DNA from: an uncultured Oscillospiraceae bacterium
GTDB lineage: Bacteria; Bacillota; Clostridia; Oscillospirales; Acutalibacteraceae
Assembly (NCBI GenBank): GCA_900539855.1
Contig: UQDO01000006.1
Location: 4,119 to 68,118 of the forward strand
Length of the DNA: 64,000 nt
Direction: 5' to 3'
A model generated the notes under the pieces. It saw only the letters and a list, made by a program, of their open reading frames with translations, did no database searches and was not told the origin of the DNA. Each line of letters opens with the position of its first letter. Positions within the stretch are counted from its first letter, which is position 1. Both the position numbers and the translations under genes were made by a program. Shown piece after piece: positions 1 through 8,399 of this stretch.

Positions 1-163
1 TACAGACGATGTGCTGGGCGGTATGAGAGAGGCAATACGGCTTGCTGAAAATCCAAAGCTGAGAAGAGTCAATTATGAGAGCACTGTCAACATATGCAAA
101 GACAGGAGCGAAGCGTTGAGCAGGGCTGCCGAGCATATGAAAGAAATAACGGAGAACATGTAA
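1..163 (+). CDS. C-terminal end of a probable glycosyltransferase (truncated by window edge)
   Basis: The frame open from base 2 gives about 53 residues ending at a TAA at 161-163. The tail (GGMREAIRLAENPKLRR, then a helical stretch to a final Met) resembles the last helix of GT-B fold glycosyltransferases, where a line of the form 'l.eai..a.n.klr' closes the protein. The next gene, also glycosyltransferase-like, starts on the very next base, so the two probably share an mRNA. Family assignment is inference from a short tail and context only. Confidence 0.45.
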   Translation, partial: TDDVLGGMREAIRLAENPKLRRVNYESTVNICKDRSEALSRAAEHMKEITENM

Positions 164-1330
164 ATGTATAAACTGTCAATGAAACACAAATATCCGAGGC
201 AGATTGATTATTCTGATTTTGGCTCGCGGATAAGAACTCTGTTGAACGATGACGGAAACAAAAAAATCGTATATGTAACCAACGATTTTGCAAGTGCCAC
301 CTTCAGGTATCGGTTTTTCAATTTCAAACAGTCTCTTCGCAACAGTAAAGAATACTCGGCGGTGTGCTTCACGTCGGCAGAGACCCCTCTGATCCTGTCG
401 TATTTGTCGCATATTTCGGCAGTTGTGTTTCAAAGGGCTACCCTCGACAATGACACAAACAACTTCGCATTTGCCTGCAAGCATCACGGCGTTCCGCTGA
501 TATATGACATTGACGACCTTATATATAATGCGAATTGTATTCTCGACTATGTCACAAACATCGGGCTTACTCCAAATGTAGGCAATATGAACATTCACTT
601 TGGTCTCGCGGGCGGTCACACGCAGGTCGCCCGACAATGTGACACCTTCATAACCACCACGACATATCTGAGAGATCATCTTATTGAAGACTTTGGCAAA
701 AAGACATATGTCATCCCGAACTACTTCAACAAACAGCAGGAAGCATGCTCGAAAACAGCCGTGGATGAACGTGTGTATGACAAAAGTAAGTATTATATAG
801 GTTACTTTTCCGGCTCCGACTCACATCAGAATGATTTCGGCATATGCAGGGAGGCTGTTATCAGAATGCTGAAAAAGTACAGCGATGTATACCTAAAAAT
901 AGTAGGATTTATGAACCTTGACGGCGAACTTGCCAAACTGAAGGATGAGGGACGTGTAATTTTCAAACCGGCCTGCTCTTATGAAGAACTCCAATACGAA
1001 ATAGCTGAGGTTGACCTTAACATTGCGCCGCTGGTCAACTACTATTTCAATGATTGCAAATCGGAACTTAAGTTTTTCGAATCGGCACTTGTAAAGGTGC
1101 CCTCGGCAGTTTCGGCGGTGGGTGTATATAAAGATATTATAAAGGACGGAGAAAACGGATTCCTGTGCCGCGACATCGATTGGTTTGACACGCTCGAGAC
1201 AGCCTATCTTAACCGTGGGCTTACCACATCGATAACCGAAAACGCATATAAATACGCAATCGAACACTATCATTACGACCTTTTTGCTCCGGTGCTGGAA
1301 AAAACATTCGACGAGATACTTGAGCAATAA
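164..1330 (+). CDS. Glycosyltransferase, GT4-like (GT-B fold)
   Basis: 388 residues. The N-terminal half has YVTNDFASATFRYRFFNF and the motif PLIYDIDDLIYN (about residues 112-123), which is typical of bacterial surface-polysaccharide glycosyltransferases that read 'vp.iyDiDDlif'. The C-terminal half carries a second Rossmann-like domain with FKPACSYEELQYEIAEVDLNIAPL and KFFESALVKVPSAVSAVGVYKDIIKDGENGFL, the usual nucleotide-sugar binding region containing an E-x7-like element. No signal peptide or membrane segment, so it should act on the cytoplasmic face. Start at 164 is supported by GGAG at 151-154, inside the end of the previous gene. Donor and acceptor cannot be told from sequence. Confidence 0.75.
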   Translation: MYKLSMKHKYPRQIDYSDFGSRIRTLLNDDGNKKIVYVTNDFASATFRYRFFNFKQSLRNSKEYSAVCFTSAETPLILSYLSHISAVVFQRATLDNDTNNFAFACKHHGVPLIYDIDDLIYNANCILDYVTNIGLTPNVGNMNIHFGLAGGHTQVARQCDTFITTTTYLRDHLIEDFGKKTYVIPNYFNKQQEACSKTAVDERVYDKSKYYIGYFSGSDSHQNDFGICREAVIRMLKKYSDVYLKIVGFMNLDGELAKLKDEGRVIFKPACSYEELQYEIAEVDLNIAPLVNYYFNDCKSELKFFESALVKVPSAVSAVGVYKDIIKDGENGFLCRDIDWFDTLETAYLNRGLTTSITENAYKYAIEHYHYDLFAPVLEKTFDEILEQ

Positions 1331-1342
1331 ACCCGGAATAAC

Positions 1343-1391
1343 AAAAAAGGCATGCCTGTTCAAAACCGAAACGACAGGCGTGCCTTTTGTC
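1343..1391 (+). terminator. Intrinsic terminator after the glycosyltransferase genes
   Basis: AAAAGGCATGCCTGT (1345-1359) pairs with ACAGGCGTGCCTTTT (1373-1387), one mismatch, with a 13-nt loop. The arms carry A and T tracts, so it may act in both directions. Confidence 0.75.
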
Positions 1392-1423
1392 ATTAACCGA
1401 TAACATTTAACTGCGAAAAAGGG

Positions 1424-1452
1424 TGGAAATAGCGGGCGAAATGTGGTACAAT
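1424..1452 (+). promoter_or_regulatory. Possible sigma-A promoter before the small Cys-rich gene
   Basis: TGGAAA (1424-1429), 17-bp spacer, TACAAT (1447-1452) preceded by TGG. It places the transcript start near 1459, just upstream of the GGGGGGAG ribosome binding site at 1477-1484. That fits the TTG start at 1489 and excludes the upstream ATGs. Confidence 0.4.
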
Positions 1453-1488
1453 GTAGGAAAATCTGTTTGTGTTTGCGGGGGGAGAGTT

Positions 1489-1707
1489 TTGTCCGATAAA
1501 AAATACTACAGCAGCCTTGTTGCGAAAAGGTGCGAATACTGCCGCTTTGCACGGTCGATAATGGGCGGCAAAGAGATCGTTTGCCCAAAAAAAGGTCTTC
1601 GCTCGCCATTTGATTGCTGCAGGTCGTATAAATACGACCCCTTACGGCGCGAACCCGTCGTTGGCGACATAGGCAGAAATTTTGATCCGGATGATCTTAA
1701 ATTATGA
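1489..1707 (+). CDS. Small conserved-looking four-to-five-cysteine protein, function unknown
   Basis: 72 residues from a TTG start at 1489 with a strong GGGGGGAG Shine-Dalgarno about 5 nt upstream. The frame is open further 5', to an ATG at 1423, but that would overlap the candidate promoter. The protein has KRCEYCRFARS, then EIVCPKKG, then DCCRSYKYDP, a pair-of-Cys-pairs pattern like a small zinc ribbon or treble clef. No membrane segment. It lies 43 bp before comEC in the same direction. I do not recognise a named family; metal binding is inference from Cys spacing. Confidence 0.6.
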   Translation: MSDKKYYSSLVAKRCEYCRFARSIMGGKEIVCPKKGLRSPFDCCRSYKYDPLRREPVVGDIGRNFDPDDLKL

Positions 1708-1750
1708 TAAATCTGTTCGGTCACAGTCCGGTTTTGGGAAGTGACCTTTC

Positions 1751-3904
1751 GTGAAACGCCCGGCATTTGCCGTTTCGCTGATCTTACTTTCGGCAGCGGC
1801 TCTGCTTTATAAGTGCGGTACCGTCGCCGGCATTGCAGCCGCGCTTGTTTTGCTGCTGTTCTCCGCCGTCTGCTCCGTTTTTAAGAGGAATATTCAAGGC
1901 GGCAGGTTCGCGGCATATGTACTGCTTCTATCCTCGCTTCTTTGCCTTATAATGACCGCCGGAAGCTATGCGCGGATAACGCGCTCCGAGGCGCTGGCAG
2001 GCAGCCGGATGCCGGTCACGGCGAGGGTGACCGAGGAGCCGCGCGGACACGGCGCATATACACGCCTTGAAGTAAAAACCGTAGACGGCGGCGAAGGATC
2101 GGCGCCATCCGGCATAAAACTTACGGTATCGGTCAACGGCGACGATGACGCCGCCTTTTCAAAGGTCGGCGATATCATTTCCTTTGACGGTCAGTTTTCC
2201 CTGCCCGACGAGCGTTACCGCTCCTCCGGTTATGCCGAGGGCGTATTCGTTTCCTGCTTTGCAAACAACATAAAACAGGTCGGGCATCGCTACACGCCGT
2301 ATGAGACCTGCGTTGCATTGAGAAGCGCCATAAGGTCAACCATAAGAGAACGTCTCTCGGGCGACGACGCGGCACTTGCCTGCGGCGTTTTGCTCGGCGA
2401 TATAAGCGGAATAAGCGACCGGCTTTATTCCGACCTCAAGGTCTGCGGAGTATCGCACATTGTTGCGGTATCCGGTCTGCACATAAGCATAATGTGCTCC
2501 GCCGTTATGGGACTGTTCTGTATGATTTTCAAGCGGCGCACCGCGCGGCTCTGCTCGCTCGGCGTCGTGCTTCTCGGCGTGGCGGTGACGGGTTTCACTC
2601 CGTCCGCGATACGCGCCGGAATAATGTGCGCGGCAGCCTTTGGTGCAGGTACCGCCATACGCTGCAAGGACTCGCTCAATTCCCTTGGCATTGCGGTAAT
2701 ACTGATGCTTTTGTATGAGCCGTTTTATGTGCTGCACATCGGTTTTCTGCTGTCGTGCAGCGCGACTGCAGGTGTCATCGTCGCCGGCGGTGCCACCGGA
2801 AAGCTGATTGACGACAAAGTTAATATCAGAAACTTTGTCTTGTGCGATATCGTCAAAAACACTCTTTCGGTTGCGGCACAGTCGGTCGGCGCGGCGATTT
2901 TTACACTGCCTATAACGATGATCGTTTTCGGCTATGTATCCACGGTATCGCCCGTTGCAAACATCGCCATCAGCTTTGCCGTGGGTTACCTGCTGCTTTC
3001 GCTGCTTGCCGCCGTTATTTTGTCGGCGCTGCCCTTTGTGGGATTTTTCTCGGTTCCGTTTTTCTCATTTGCGACGCTTGTCTCGCGGTATATTTCGGCC
3101 GCAGTGGGGCTGATAGCAAAAATTCCTTTTTCATATATTCCGCTCGGCAGCTGCCTTGCCCTTGTTATAACAGCACTTTGCTTAGGACTCACCGGCGTAT
3201 GGCTGCTTTGCAGCCGTCCGGGCGGCGTAAAGCTTCTGTCTTTGATGCTGGCACTGCTGACCGTGACCGGCATGTGGGCAGGGCGGCTTGCTTCGGCAAA
3301 TTCGCTGCAGATCACAGCGGTCAATGCAGGCTCCGGTTTCTGTGCCGTCATAAAATATAACCGGTCGGTAACGGTTATCGGCTGCGGCGATGATAAAGGA
3401 GACGTATATGCCGTTTCGGCAATTTTAAAGGAATGGTCGGCAGGTACAATAGACACACTGATAATGCCCGAGGGCAATGCCTACTGGGGCGGTTTTGACG
3501 CCCTTGCATCCAAAGTCGGAATCGGAAAAATCGCCGTGACCGATAAAAGTCTTTTGAGCGGTCACAAGGTATATGAAAAAACCGCCGTTTCGGTTGTGGG
3601 CGAGGGCGAAATGTTCAGCTCCGGTAACATGCTGACCTTTTGCATTGAAAAAGGCGGAGACTCGGTACTCATGCTGTCAAAAACGCAGAAATTCATATTC
3701 GGAATAAACGGCAGAGACCTGCCGCACGACGCGCACTATATCATAGCCCTGCTGCCGCCGGACGGGAAATTCAGAGGTATATACATGTCGCCCGTCTTTT
3801 ATCCGCAAAGCATATCCGACTCTTACACGGTGGTGGCTGAGGGGACTGATGTGTCGGTTACAATAAAGGAAGGAAAGGAGCCGGTGTTTTATGCCGTCAA
3901 ATAG
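1751..3904 (+). CDS. comEC: ComEC/Rec2-family DNA uptake channel protein with degenerate hydrolase domain
   Basis: 717 residues, GTG start. ComEC forms the inner-membrane channel for single-stranded DNA during transformation. N-terminal membrane segments (about 1-65) lead into an OB-like external region, then the Competence domain with GVSHIVAVSGLHIS (about residues 230-243) and many hydrophobic helices to about 520. The last 200 residues align in position with the metallo-beta-lactamase domain (LQITAVNAGSGFCAVI in place of the usual 'D.VGQGda.li'). The HxHxDH metal site is absent, however: the equivalent stretch reads IMPEGNAYWGGF. The domain may be structural only or the gene may serve another transport role. 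It overlaps holA by 14 bases. Confidence 0.82.
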   Translation: MKRPAFAVSLILLSAAALLYKCGTVAGIAAALVLLLFSAVCSVFKRNIQGGRFAAYVLLLSSLLCLIMTAGSYARITRSEALAGSRMPVTARVTEEPRGHGAYTRLEVKTVDGGEGSAPSGIKLTVSVNGDDDAAFSKVGDIISFDGQFSLPDERYRSSGYAEGVFVSCFANNIKQVGHRYTPYETCVALRSAIRSTIRERLSGDDAALACGVLLGDISGISDRLYSDLKVCGVSHIVAVSGLHISIMCSAVMGLFCMIFKRRTARLCSLGVVLLGVAVTGFTPSAIRAGIMCAAAFGAGTAIRCKDSLNSLGIAVILMLLYEPFYVLHIGFLLSCSATAGVIVAGGATGKLIDDKVNIRNFVLCDIVKNTLSVAAQSVGAAIFTLPITMIVFGYVSTVSPVANIAISFAVGYLLLSLLAAVILSALPFVGFFSVPFFSFATLVSRYISAAVGLIAKIPFSYIPLGSCLALVITALCLGLTGVWLLCSRPGGVKLLSLMLALLTVTGMWAGRLASANSLQITAVNAGSGFCAVIKYNRSVTVIGCGDDKGDVYAVSAILKEWSAGTIDTLIMPEGNAYWGGFDALASKVGIGKIAVTDKSLLSGHKVYEKTAVSVVGEGEMFSSGNMLTFCIEKGGDSVLMLSKTQKFIFGINGRDLPHDAHYIIALLPPDGKFRGIYMSPVFYPQSISDSYTVVAEGTDVSVTIKEGKEPVFYAVK

Positions 3905-4964
3905 CAAAAAGACAATAGAATTTCTGACCGAAAACGATCTCTCGTCAGCCATAAAGGGCAAAAACCTTTCGGGCTGCTACTGCATATTCGGCGAGGAGCA
4001 GTACCTCATAAAAAGGCATATAAACGAAATGCTCAGGCTCGCGGTCACGGATCTTGCCGAGCTGAATCTGATGAAATTCGACGGTGCCGTAAAGGCGCAG
4101 ACCGTCTATGACGCCGTCACAGCCTTTCCGGTAATGAGCGCGTCAAGGGCGGTGACGCTGTGCGATTATCCGTTTGACAAGGCGTCTCAAAGCGAGATCG
4201 ACAAGCTGTTTTCGGCTATAGCCGACATGCCGCCGACAACCGTTTTCATTATCTGGTTTGAAACCGTGCAGATATCGCAAAAAAAGCCGGGCGACCGTTT
4301 CTTGAAGCTTTTTTCGGCAGTCACGGAGTCGGGCGGTCACGTTTACTGTATGGGCAGAAAAAACACCGCCGATATAATGCGGCTGCTGCAGTCGGGCGCC
4401 GCGCGGCGCAAGTGCCGGATGGAGCCTACAACGGCAAGACACATGATCGACACCTGTTCGGACGATCTGTCAACCCTTATAAACGAGCTTGAAAAGCTCT
4501 GCTTTTATGTGGGTGAGGGCGGCAATATATCAAACCAAACGGTCGATACCGTATGCTCAAGATCGCTTGAAGCATCGGTCTACAATATTTCAAGGGCGGT
4601 GCTGAAAGGCGATGTTGCCGGCGCTTACAAAATACTTGACGACCTTTCGTTCATGAACACCGACCCGGCATATATCCTCACTATCCTTGCTTCGTCATAT
4701 ATCGATATCTACAGGGCACACGCCGCAAAATGCGCCGGAATAAGACCCGAAGCGGCGGCAAAGGAGCTGGGATATTTCGGCACGGCGTTCAGAATGACCG
4801 ACGCCGAAAGGCAGCTGAAAAACCTCAGCGAAAAGCAGATTACCGAGTCACTGCGCTGCCTTTGCGAATGTGACATGGCGGTAAAAGGGTCAAGGGTTCC
4901 GGGCAGGACCACGCTTGAAAAGGCGGTAGTGCAGCTGGCTTTGATAGCAAGGGGTCGGACATGA
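3891..4964 (+). CDS. holA: DNA polymerase III delta subunit
   Basis: 357 residues, usual length for HolA, the clamp-loader subunit that opens the beta clamp. The N-terminus shows CYCIFGEEQYLIKRHINEML (a degenerate AAA+ P-loop region typical of delta), then TAFPVMSASRAVTLCDYPF, then the helical lid and the C-terminal collar domain (DLSTLINELEKLCFYVG, DPAYILTILASSYIDIYRA). Start ATG 3891 is preceded by AAAGGAG inside comEC. comEC followed by holA is a common order in Firmicutes. Downstream, rnmV overlaps its stop by 4 bases, indicating translational coupling. Confidence 0.88.
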   Translation: MPSNSKKTIEFLTENDLSSAIKGKNLSGCYCIFGEEQYLIKRHINEMLRLAVTDLAELNLMKFDGAVKAQTVYDAVTAFPVMSASRAVTLCDYPFDKASQSEIDKLFSAIADMPPTTVFIIWFETVQISQKKPGDRFLKLFSAVTESGGHVYCMGRKNTADIMRLLQSGAARRKCRMEPTTARHMIDTCSDDLSTLINELEKLCFYVGEGGNISNQTVDTVCSRSLEASVYNISRAVLKGDVAGAYKILDDLSFMNTDPAYILTILASSYIDIYRAHAAKCAGIRPEAAAKELGYFGTAFRMTDAERQLKNLSEKQITESLRCLCECDMAVKGSRVPGRTTLEKAVVQLALIARGRT

Positions 4965-5548
4965 TACATCTCGATAAGGCGGTTATAGTCGAGGGCAAGT
5001 ATGACAAGATACGGCTGTCGTCGTTTATAGACGCCGAAATTATTACAACCGACGGTTTCGGGATATTCAAGAACCGCGAAAAGGCTGAGCTTATAAGAAA
5101 AGCCGCAAATAAGCGCGGTATTATAATAATGACCGACAGCGACGGCGCCGGCTTTCTGATACGCTCGCATCTTTCCGGCATAGTACCGCCTAATAAAATC
5201 ACAAACGTCTTTATACCCCAGATAAAGGGCACCGAGCGCCGCAAAACAGCGGCGTCAGCCGAGGGCTTTTTAGGGGTCGAGGGTCTTTGTGAACAGATAA
5301 TAACCGATGCCTTGAAAAAGGCAGGCGTGATTTTCAGCCGCGAAAGGCGCGGCGAACCGGTCACAAAGGCAGACCTTTATGAGCTGGGGCTTGTAGGCGG
5401 TCCGGACAGCCGAAAAAGAAGAGAGCTTTTAGAGCAAAGGCTCGACCTTCCGCACGGCATGTCGTCGTCGCAGCTTCTTACCGCCATAAACTGTATTTAC
5501 GACCGCAGCGAGTTTCTGGATTTGTTTTCCGTCGGAGGACCTTTATGA
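4961..5548 (+). CDS. rnmV: RNase M5-like TOPRIM protein (DUF4093 C-terminal domain)
   Basis: 195 residues. The TOPRIM fold covers residues 1-100: AVIVEGKYDKIRL (catalytic Glu), ITTDGFGIF, then GIIIMTDSDGAGFLIRSHL (the DxD motif) and FIPQIKGTERRK. The second half begins with FLGVEGLCEQIITDAL, like the 'GVEHA' of RNase M5, and the rest fits its C-terminal domain. RNase M5 matures 5S rRNA in Firmicutes using ribosomal protein L18. It overlaps both neighbours by 4 bases (ATGA), so it belongs to the comEC-holA-WYL operon. It could be a divergent TOPRIM protein with another RNA substrate. Confidence 0.7.
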   Translation: MIHLDKAVIVEGKYDKIRLSSFIDAEIITTDGFGIFKNREKAELIRKAANKRGIIIMTDSDGAGFLIRSHLSGIVPPNKITNVFIPQIKGTERRKTAASAEGFLGVEGLCEQIITDALKKAGVIFSRERRGEPVTKADLYELGLVGGPDSRKRRELLEQRLDLPHGMSSSQLLTAINCIYDRSEFLDLFSVGGPL

Positions 5549-6537
5549 GTGAAGCTATGAAAAAGGCAAGGATACTGCTTGTACTGCGATACTTAGAGGA
5601 GCAGAGCGATCGTCTGCACCCGGTATCGACCGCACGGCTTATATCAATGCTTGAAAAAAACGGCGTCAGCGCCGAACGCAAGGCGATATATTCAGATATC
5701 GCCGCTTTGTGCTCGGTCGGCGTTCCGATAGAAACCGGCGGCAAAAAGCACGGCTACTTTATAGCCGAGCGGCAGTTCGGCATGCCGGAGGTCTGCCTGC
5801 TTATAGACGCGGTGCAGTCGGCGGAATTTATTCCGGCAAAAAAGAGCCGCGATCTTATATCGAGGCTTGAAAAGCAGGTCAGTGTCCACGAAGCCGAGAC
5901 GCTCCGCGGCAGAGTCTGTATAGACAACCGTCCAAAAAGCACCAACGACTCGCTGTACAGCATAATCGAGGCACTTAACACCGCGATATCGACCCGTAAA
6001 AAGGTCGAGCTTTGCTATTTTAAAAACGTTCTCGGGAAAAACGGACTTGAAACGGCTGAACGCAGCTTCAAGGTAAGCCCCTATTCCCTTTTGTGGGACA
6101 ATGATCACTATTATCTCATCTGCAACAACGAAAAATACGACAACCTCATGCACCTGAGAATAGACCGCTGCCGCAGCGCCAGAGTAACCGCAGAGCCGTG
6201 GCGCCATTTTTCCGAGGTCAGCGAATATTCGCAGCGGTTTGACACCGCGGACTACGCCAGGAAGGTATTCAACATGTTCGGCGGCGAGGTATGCCGGATA
6301 GACCTTGAATGTGACAAGGATCTGCTTGACCAGGTACTTGACAGGTTCGGCAGGGAGATAATGATACGCTCATTGCCGGATGATACCGCCTTCAGGTTTA
6401 CCGCCGACGCGCTTATAAGCGAGGGGCTTGTCGGCTGGATAATGCAGTTCGGCGGCAGGGTGCGGTGTTTGTCCCCCAAAACGCTCCGCGACGACCTGAA
6501 AAAGAAGGCTGAGGATCTGCTGCGCTCCTCCACATAA
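5545..6537 (+). CDS. WYL-domain transcriptional regulator
   Basis: 330 residues. An N-terminal winged helix (about 1-65; VSTARLISMLEKNGVSAERKAIYSDIAALCSVG) is followed by a WYL domain at about 140-225 (FKVSPYSLLWDNDHYYLICNN, LMHLRIDRCRSARVT) and a C-terminal WCX-like extension. WYL proteins sense nucleotides or nucleic-acid fragments and often respond to DNA damage. Here the gene is coupled by 4 bases to rnmV in an operon of DNA and RNA metabolism genes, so a role in nucleic-acid stress is plausible but inferred. The operon ends at the hairpin at 6581. Confidence 0.8.
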   Translation: MSEAMKKARILLVLRYLEEQSDRLHPVSTARLISMLEKNGVSAERKAIYSDIAALCSVGVPIETGGKKHGYFIAERQFGMPEVCLLIDAVQSAEFIPAKKSRDLISRLEKQVSVHEAETLRGRVCIDNRPKSTNDSLYSIIEALNTAISTRKKVELCYFKNVLGKNGLETAERSFKVSPYSLLWDNDHYYLICNNEKYDNLMHLRIDRCRSARVTAEPWRHFSEVSEYSQRFDTADYARKVFNMFGGEVCRIDLECDKDLLDQVLDRFGREIMIRSLPDDTAFRFTADALISEGLVGWIMQFGGRVRCLSPKTLRDDLKKKAEDLLRSST

Positions 6538-6541
6538 TACC

Positions 6542-6561
6542 TAAAATTTTAGTTTATCACC
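6542..6561 (+). repeat. Single-arm remnant of the TAAATTTTAGTTTA intergenic repeat
   Basis: TAAAATTTTAGTTTATCACC matches the terminal sequence of the elements at 54065 and 63949 (TAAATTTTAGTTTA followed by a GGTG-like core), with one inserted A and divergence after the T-rich core. No second arm was found nearby, so it looks like a decayed solo end. Confidence 0.5.
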
Positions 6562-6580
6562 GTGCAGATGAAAAACAAAA

Positions 6581-6611
6581 ATGGGCGAAAGCTACGCTTT
6601 CGCCCATTTGA
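6581..6611. terminator. Bidirectional terminator between the WYL gene and fucO
   Basis: ATGGGCGAAAGC (6581-6592) pairs perfectly with GCTTTCGCCCAT (6596-6607) around a 3-nt loop. A-rich sequence on the left and T residues on the right serve both converging genes. Confidence 0.8.
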
Positions 6612-6657
6612 AAATTCTACCGGTTTTTTCGGCTTTCGTTTGCCGTGCCGCTTAAAA

Positions 6658-7806
6658 TCAGATGAGAGACCTGTAAAGATCGGCAAGCTCGGCAACGCTT
6701 GTGTCGCGCGGATTGCCCGGTCTGCAGGCATCGTCATACGCCGACTGCGCAAGGAAATCTATATCCTTGGGATCAACTATTTCCTTGAGGTCGGCAGGGA
6801 TACCTACATCCTTCGCCAGCTGTCTTACGGCATCGATGGCAGCCTTGCGGTACTCCTCGGTGCTCATTTTTTCGGTTCCCTCAACGCCCATGGCTTTGGC
6901 TATATCGCGGTATTTCTCACCGGTCGCCGGTGCGTTGTATTCCATTACGGTGGGAAGGATTATCGCGTTGGCAACTCCGTGCGGCGTATCGTAAAGCGCG
7001 CCGAGCGGATGAGCCATTGAGTGCACGATGCCGAGTCCGACGTTCGAGAAGCCCATTCCGGCAACATACTGTCCGAGAGCCATGCCCTCGCGTCCTTCCG
7101 GCGTGTTTTCGACCGCGCCGCGCAGCGACTTCGAGATGATCTCTATAGCCTTTAAGTGGAACATATCGCTCATCGCCCATGCGCCCTTGGTGATGTATCC
7201 TTCGATGGCGTGGGTCAGCGCGTCCATTCCTGTCGCGGCGGTAAGTCCCTTTGGCATGGTTGACATCATATCCGGATCGACAACTGCGACGACCGGTATG
7301 TCGTGAACGTCAACGCAGACCATTTTGCGGTTCTTTTCGGTATCGGTTATAACGTAGTTTATGGTGACCTCGGCAGCTGTACCGGCGGTGGTCGGCACGG
7401 CGATTATCGGCACGCACTTTTTCTTTGTGGGAGCTACGCCCTCAAGGCTTCTGACATCGGCAAACTCGGGGTTCTCGATGATTATACCGACCGCCTTTGC
7501 GGTATCCATTGATGATCCGCCGCCTATCGCGACGATACAATCGGCTCCGCTCGCCTTGAATGCGGCGACGCCTGCCTTTACGTTATCTATAGTCGGATTG
7601 GGCTTGATCTCGCTGAACAGCTCATAGGAGATACCGGCGGCATCCAGCACATCGGTCACCTTTTTTGAAACGCCGAATTTCACAAGATCGGGGTCGGAGG
7701 CGACAAACGCCTTTTTAAAGCCTCTCGCAATGATCTCATCGGCGACCGCCTTTACCGCACCGGCACCGTGGTACGAAGTCTCATTGAGCACAAATCTGTT
7801 ATACAT
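6658..7806 (-). CDS. fucO: Iron-containing alcohol dehydrogenase, lactaldehyde reductase (1,2-propanediol oxidoreductase) type
   Basis: 382 residues, the normal length. The protein shows ADCIVAIGGGSSMDTAKAVG (NAD binding GGGS), PTTAGTAAEVTINYVITD, and the iron-ligand motifs MDALTHAIEGY and GIVHSMAHPLGALYDTPHG. These match group III Fe-dependent dehydrogenases and are closest by eye to FucO, which reduces L-lactaldehyde to 1,2-propanediol with NADH in anaerobic fucose or rhamnose fermentation. ATG at 7806 has AAAGGAGG upstream. No fucose genes are adjacent, so the physiological aldehyde could instead be acetaldehyde or butyraldehyde. The gene stands alone. Confidence 0.8.
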   Translation of the reverse strand: MYNRFVLNETSYHGAGAVKAVADEIIARGFKKAFVASDPDLVKFGVSKKVTDVLDAAGISYELFSEIKPNPTIDNVKAGVAAFKASGADCIVAIGGGSSMDTAKAVGIIIENPEFADVRSLEGVAPTKKKCVPIIAVPTTAGTAAEVTINYVITDTEKNRKMVCVDVHDIPVVAVVDPDMMSTMPKGLTAATGMDALTHAIEGYITKGAWAMSDMFHLKAIEIISKSLRGAVENTPEGREGMALGQYVAGMGFSNVGLGIVHSMAHPLGALYDTPHGVANAIILPTVMEYNAPATGEKYRDIAKAMGVEGTEKMSTEEYRKAAIDAVRQLAKDVGIPADLKEIVDPKDIDFLAQSAYDDACRPGNPRDTSVAELADLYRSLI

Positions 7807-7992
7807 TTTAGATCCTCCTTTTAAACTTTAAAGGCAGCATATCTGCCCGTCAATCATAGTATACAATAATAATTGTGCTTTAAAATGACCGCATTTTAAA
7901 CAAATTGTTAATATAGGCGCCTTGCAGTAGGGCGATTTTTATGGAAAATGCATGATATTTTAAGGCGGGCTTAAAATTTTTAAAAAATGCAC

Positions 7993-8021
7993 TTGACTTT
8001 TGCTGTTTAAAGTGCTATCAT
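7993..8021 (+). promoter_or_regulatory. Sigma-A promoter of the trp T-box leader
   Basis: TTGACT (7993-7998), 17-bp spacer, TATCAT (8016-8021). Transcription would begin near 8028, directly before the T-box leader. Confidence 0.75.
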
Positions 8022-8027
8022 TCATGC

Positions 8028-8306
8028 AAAGAGGAAAACCTGTGATTAGGAATAGTAACCTTTTTAAAAGGTGCTCAAAGAGAGCTGCCGGCGGTGGGAT
8101 GGCAGCAGCAGCGAAAAAGGTGAATGGACTTATGAGGGCGGCCGAAAGCGCGTTTGCGTGAGTAGCAGCCGACGGGATGTGCCCGTTACAGCACGGCTTG
8201 CGTTTATGCGTGAGGCAGAGCCGGACGGTTTTTTACCGTCAACTTGGGTGGTACCGCAGGATTTATCGATCTTGTCCCATTGTTTTGGGGCAAGGTCGTT
8301 TTTTTA
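8028..8306 (+). promoter_or_regulatory. T-box riboswitch, tryptophan (UGG) specifier
   Basis: Leader RNA that senses uncharged tRNA. Seen in order: AGAGAG of stem I (about 8079), GGTG distal-loop element, the specifier loop GAA-TGG-ACT with TGG at 8125-8127, GAGTAG on the 3' side of the stem (8159), and the T-box core TGGGTGGTACCGC at 8245-8257. It ends with a terminator, CGATCTTGTCCC (8268-8279) pairing with GGGGCAAGGTCG (8287-8298), then a T-tract to 8306. The UGG specifier predicts response to uncharged tRNA-Trp, which fits the TrpX-type transporter downstream. Read-through should rise on tryptophan shortage. Confidence 0.9.
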
Positions 8307-8327
8307 TCTTTAAATCAAGGAAAGGAT

Positions 8328-8399
8328 GTGTCGGCTGTGACAGTAAATATTTTTCGATGGCGATGGCGGATTAGTATGCCAACACATCTTACTTTATAA
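8328..8399 (+). CDS. Possible Trp-containing leader peptide
   Basis: A short frame lies between the T-box terminator and trpX. GTG starts at 8328 or 8337 follow AAGG/AAGGA sites (8317-8326). The shorter product would be MTVNIFRWRWRISMPTHLTL, with two UGG codons at 8358-8366, ending at TAA 8397-8399. An inverted repeat (8325-8335 with 8378-8388, one mismatch) encloses the frame, so a ribosome stalled at the Trp codons would open it. This recalls the B. subtilis arrangement where a T-box and a Trp-codon leader peptide act together, but no terminator follows here. It may be chance. Confidence 0.35.
   Translation: MSAVTVNIFRWRWRISMPTHLTL

Noticed and set aside
2494..2718. Alternative-frame ORFs inside comEC and other long genes
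   Set aside because: They overlap well-supported genes on the same or opposite strand, lack ribosome sites and show no recognisable domains.
7890..7920. Rex operator upstream of fucO
   Set aside because: The TTAAACAAATTGTTAA sequence has the half-sites in the reverse order from the Rex consensus.
8071..8313. Open frame of about 80 codons on the plus strand upstream of trpX
   Set aside because: It lies wholly inside the Trp T-box leader; the RNA motifs explain the conservation and the frame has no ribosome site.
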